Below the pieces are notes generated by a model. The model made no database searches. It saw nothing but the letters and a program-made list of their open reading frames with translations, and had not been told where the DNA came from. From contig NC_009412.2 of assembly GCF_000002875.2 (NCBI RefSeq), positions 943,001 to 1,007,000 on the forward strand: a stretch of 64,000 nt of DNA, given 5' to 3'. A program made the translations under genes and the position numbers. Positions 62,367-64,000 of the stretch are shown in pieces. How positions within the stretch are numbered: position 1 is the first letter of the stretch; the number at the start of each line of letters is the position of its first letter. This DNA is from Leishmania infantum JPCM5. Its lineage: Eukaryota; Euglenozoa; Kinetoplastea; Trypanosomatida; Trypanosomatidae.

Positions 62367-64000
62367 ATGGCGGGCAAGACGGTGCGGGCGCTGCACCTTG
62401 AGGGCAACAAACTCTTCGAGGCGGGGCGCTTCAACGAGGCCGCGCGCGCGTTCCGCGACGCCGTGGATCGCTTTCAGGCGGATCAGCTCTCGACAAAATC
62501 AGCCGTGGAGGAGTTCGTCAAGGTCGCCGGTAATTTGTGTGTCTGCCACCACGCAACGGGTAACTGGCACGAGTGCGTCAAGGCGGCCCGCGAGTTACTC
62601 GCCATCTATCCGATCATACCCAAGGCCTACGCCGCGATAGGGATGTGCATTGTGAACCGGCTGCTGGAGCAGGAGGCAGAGCAGCGAGCGATGGATGCGC
62701 AGAACAGCCCGAGGATGCCGCCTCGGTCAAGCGAGGAGGTGCGGCGTGATGTGCGGCGGTACTTGGTAAAGCTGGGCGGTGTGGTGTGTACAGCTGACGA
62801 CGCCCACAAGTACCTGTGCCGCGCGATTCTCTTGTCGGAAGGGGCGCTGCAGGTGCCCCTGGGCCCTTATGTGGAGACGGCTGTGCGGTGGGTGAGCGAG
62901 CAGCTGCTGTCGGCCGGGCTCTCTTTAGAGCGTGAATACGGCGACGGCGTGATGGGTGAGCTAAGCGTCCTGGAGGAGAGTGTTTGTGATCCGCCGCCAC
63001 TGCTGGATGTGGCACCGGTGCCCATTGAGCGTCACTCAATTCGTGTGTTGGACGCCGTGGACATGAGCGGCACTGCCCCTGAGGGCTGCCGCGTCGAGGA
63101 GCTTCCTGAGGCCGAGGCGGAGGGGATTCTGCAGGCCATTCAGGAGGGTCAGCGTGCCGCTCGGGGCGAGGCGGCTGACTCACCGTCTCCTGCCGCGGAG
63201 AGCGATGCTGCCGGCACCTCCACCGCCACGGACCACAGTGGCAGCATTTTCAGCAACGCGAGCAGCCGCGGCAGCCACGCCGCAGTGGCACCGCCGCTGG
63301 ACTACTTCCTGTCACAGCAGCGCACACGCGTGCGGGTGTGTCACGCCGAGAGGGGGGGTATTCCTCGCGGCCTCACCCTCGTCCGTGCGTCGAAGCCGTT
63401 TGCTATTGGCCAGCACATACTGCCCGCCGCGCCTGCGGACCTCACCGCCGTGGCTGGTGCTGGAGTGCCGTCGCCAGCGGTGCCCCTTGCTTTGCCATCC
63501 TCTACCCAAGGGGAGCTGGCGCTGCTGCACGCCGACCCCGCTACCTCCTCTAGTGCGGAGGGCGCCTTCGCATTGCACGCCCTGTCGTCTTCGCTCGCGC
63601 AGACCGGCAGCGGCGATGCGCTCTCGATGAGGGATCTGCCCACTTCGGAATCACCGCCGCTTCTCATGTGCAGCGCTTGTGGCCGGGAGCTGAACCCGGT
63701 GCAGTTTGCTGATGCCTCGCCCACTGGCTGCTCCACGTGCAACGGCGTCGTGTACTGCAGTGCGGCGTGCGCGGTGGCCTACCAAGATCGCCATGACCGG
63801 CACGAGTGCGCCCTTCGTCTGGCGCTTCAGCGGCGCGTGGAGGCGTTGACCGCAGTGCCGCCATCCACCGATTCCGAAACCCCGCTGCCCGTCGGCGACG
63901 TTCTCCCAGGCGGCGGGTGGAATGCTCTAGATTTGCATCGCCGCATTCTGCCGCTCTGTATCGCGGTGTACAGCGGTCTGCGGAGCAGGGCGCCTGGCGC
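62367..64000 (+). CDS. TPR and MYND zinc-finger protein, probable SMYD-type split-SET protein (partial)
   Basis: Runs off the window after 544 codons. TPR-like helices open the protein (ALHLEGNKLFEAGRFNEAAR at 8-27; NLCVCHHATGNWHECVKAAR at 56-75). After an acidic/Ser-rich linker, the segment VRVCHAERGGIPRGLTLVRA and the following FAIGQHILPAAP (about 321-354) resembles the first half of a split SET domain. A MYND finger follows with C435, C438, C455, C458, C464, C468, H476 and C481; the last spacing is one residue longer than usual. SMYD enzymes have SET-N, then MYND, then the catalytic SET core, which here would lie beyond the window, so methyltransferase activity is inferred, not seen. The start MAGKTVRALHLEG directly follows the predicted splice site. 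Confidence 0.8.
   Translation, partial: MAGKTVRALHLEGNKLFEAGRFNEAARAFRDAVDRFQADQLSTKSAVEEFVKVAGNLCVCHHATGNWHECVKAARELLAIYPIIPKAYAAIGMCIVNRLLEQEAEQRAMDAQNSPRMPPRSSEEVRRDVRRYLVKLGGVVCTADDAHKYLCRAILLSEGALQVPLGPYVETAVRWVSEQLLSAGLSLEREYGDGVMGELSVLEESVCDPPPLLDVAPVPIERHSIRVLDAVDMSGTAPEGCRVEELPEAEAEGILQAIQEGQRAARGEAADSPSPAAESDAAGTSTATDHSGSIFSNASSRGSHAAVAPPLDYFLSQQRTRVRVCHAERGGIPRGLTLVRASKPFAIGQHILPAAPADLTAVAGAGVPSPAVPLALPSSTQGELALLHADPATSSSAEGAFALHALSSSLAQTGSGDALSMRDLPTSESPPLLMCSACGRELNPVQFADASPTGCSTCNGVVYCSAACAVAYQDRHDRHECALRLALQRRVEALTAVPPSTDSETPLPVGDVLPGGGWNALDLHRRILPLCIAVYSGLRSRAPG

Overview
This window looks like nuclear chromosome sequence from a Leishmania species. It is GC-rich. All 18 protein genes I can support read left to right with no visible introns, as one directional polycistronic array. 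They are separated by 0.7-4 kb spacers full of CT tracts, (CA)n/(GT)n microsatellites and poly-C runs. Several genes have a long pyrimidine tract ending in the first AG shortly before the start codon, the usual signature of a spliced-leader acceptor. Near-identical retroposon copies that begin CCCTGATGATGCCGG resemble the SIDER2 family of Leishmania 3'UTRs. From memory, the order 2-oxoglutarate dehydrogenase E2, V-ATPase B, S29, eIF4E3, acyl-CoA dehydrogenase fits chromosome 28; I could not check this. I cannot fix the species.

Layout. 1-11 kb: 3' flank of an upstream gene carrying a SIDER2, then a CEP164-like WW/coiled-coil protein (basal body/cilium), the TRM61 tRNA m1A58 methyltransferase and an RFT1-like ER membrane protein. 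11-22 kb: mitochondrial 2-oxoglutarate dehydrogenase E2, V-ATPase subunit B and eIF2B gamma. 22-32 kb: a DUF676 serine hydrolase, an ITFG1/TIP-like FG-GAP membrane protein, the 57-residue ribosomal protein S29 and a NUBPL/Ind1-type Fe-S assembly ATPase. 32-44 kb: a lineage-restricted membrane protein, an acidic protein of unknown role, the cap-binding protein eIF4E3 with two PAM2-like motifs, and an acyl-CoA dehydrogenase. 44-64 kb: an R3H-domain protein with a cysteine cluster, a PIF1-family helicase, a 1,556-residue HEAT-like protein, a broken second copy of the R3H gene 5' end, and a TPR + MYND/split-SET protein cut off by the window end.

The genes share a transcription unit but no common pathway, which is normal for trypanosomatids. 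Mitochondrial metabolism (E2, ACAD, Ind1), translation (S29, eIF2B gamma, eIF4E3, TRM61) and cilium/endomembrane functions are mixed. Control is expected mainly from trans-splicing and 3'UTR elements, and the SIDER copies are the visible candidates.

The most unusual structure is a 1,362-base tract (45203-46564 and 60839-62200, constant offset 15,636, no indel seen) preceded in both places by the same SIDER2. It cuts the second R3H copy at codon 110. Ambiguous bases sit at 45161-45162, 45202 and 62025-62041, so a misassembly is at least as likely as a recent SIDER-bounded duplication. I found no CRISPR, tRNA, rRNA or convincing snoRNA gene, no minus-strand gene, and no clear previously undescribed multi-gene system.
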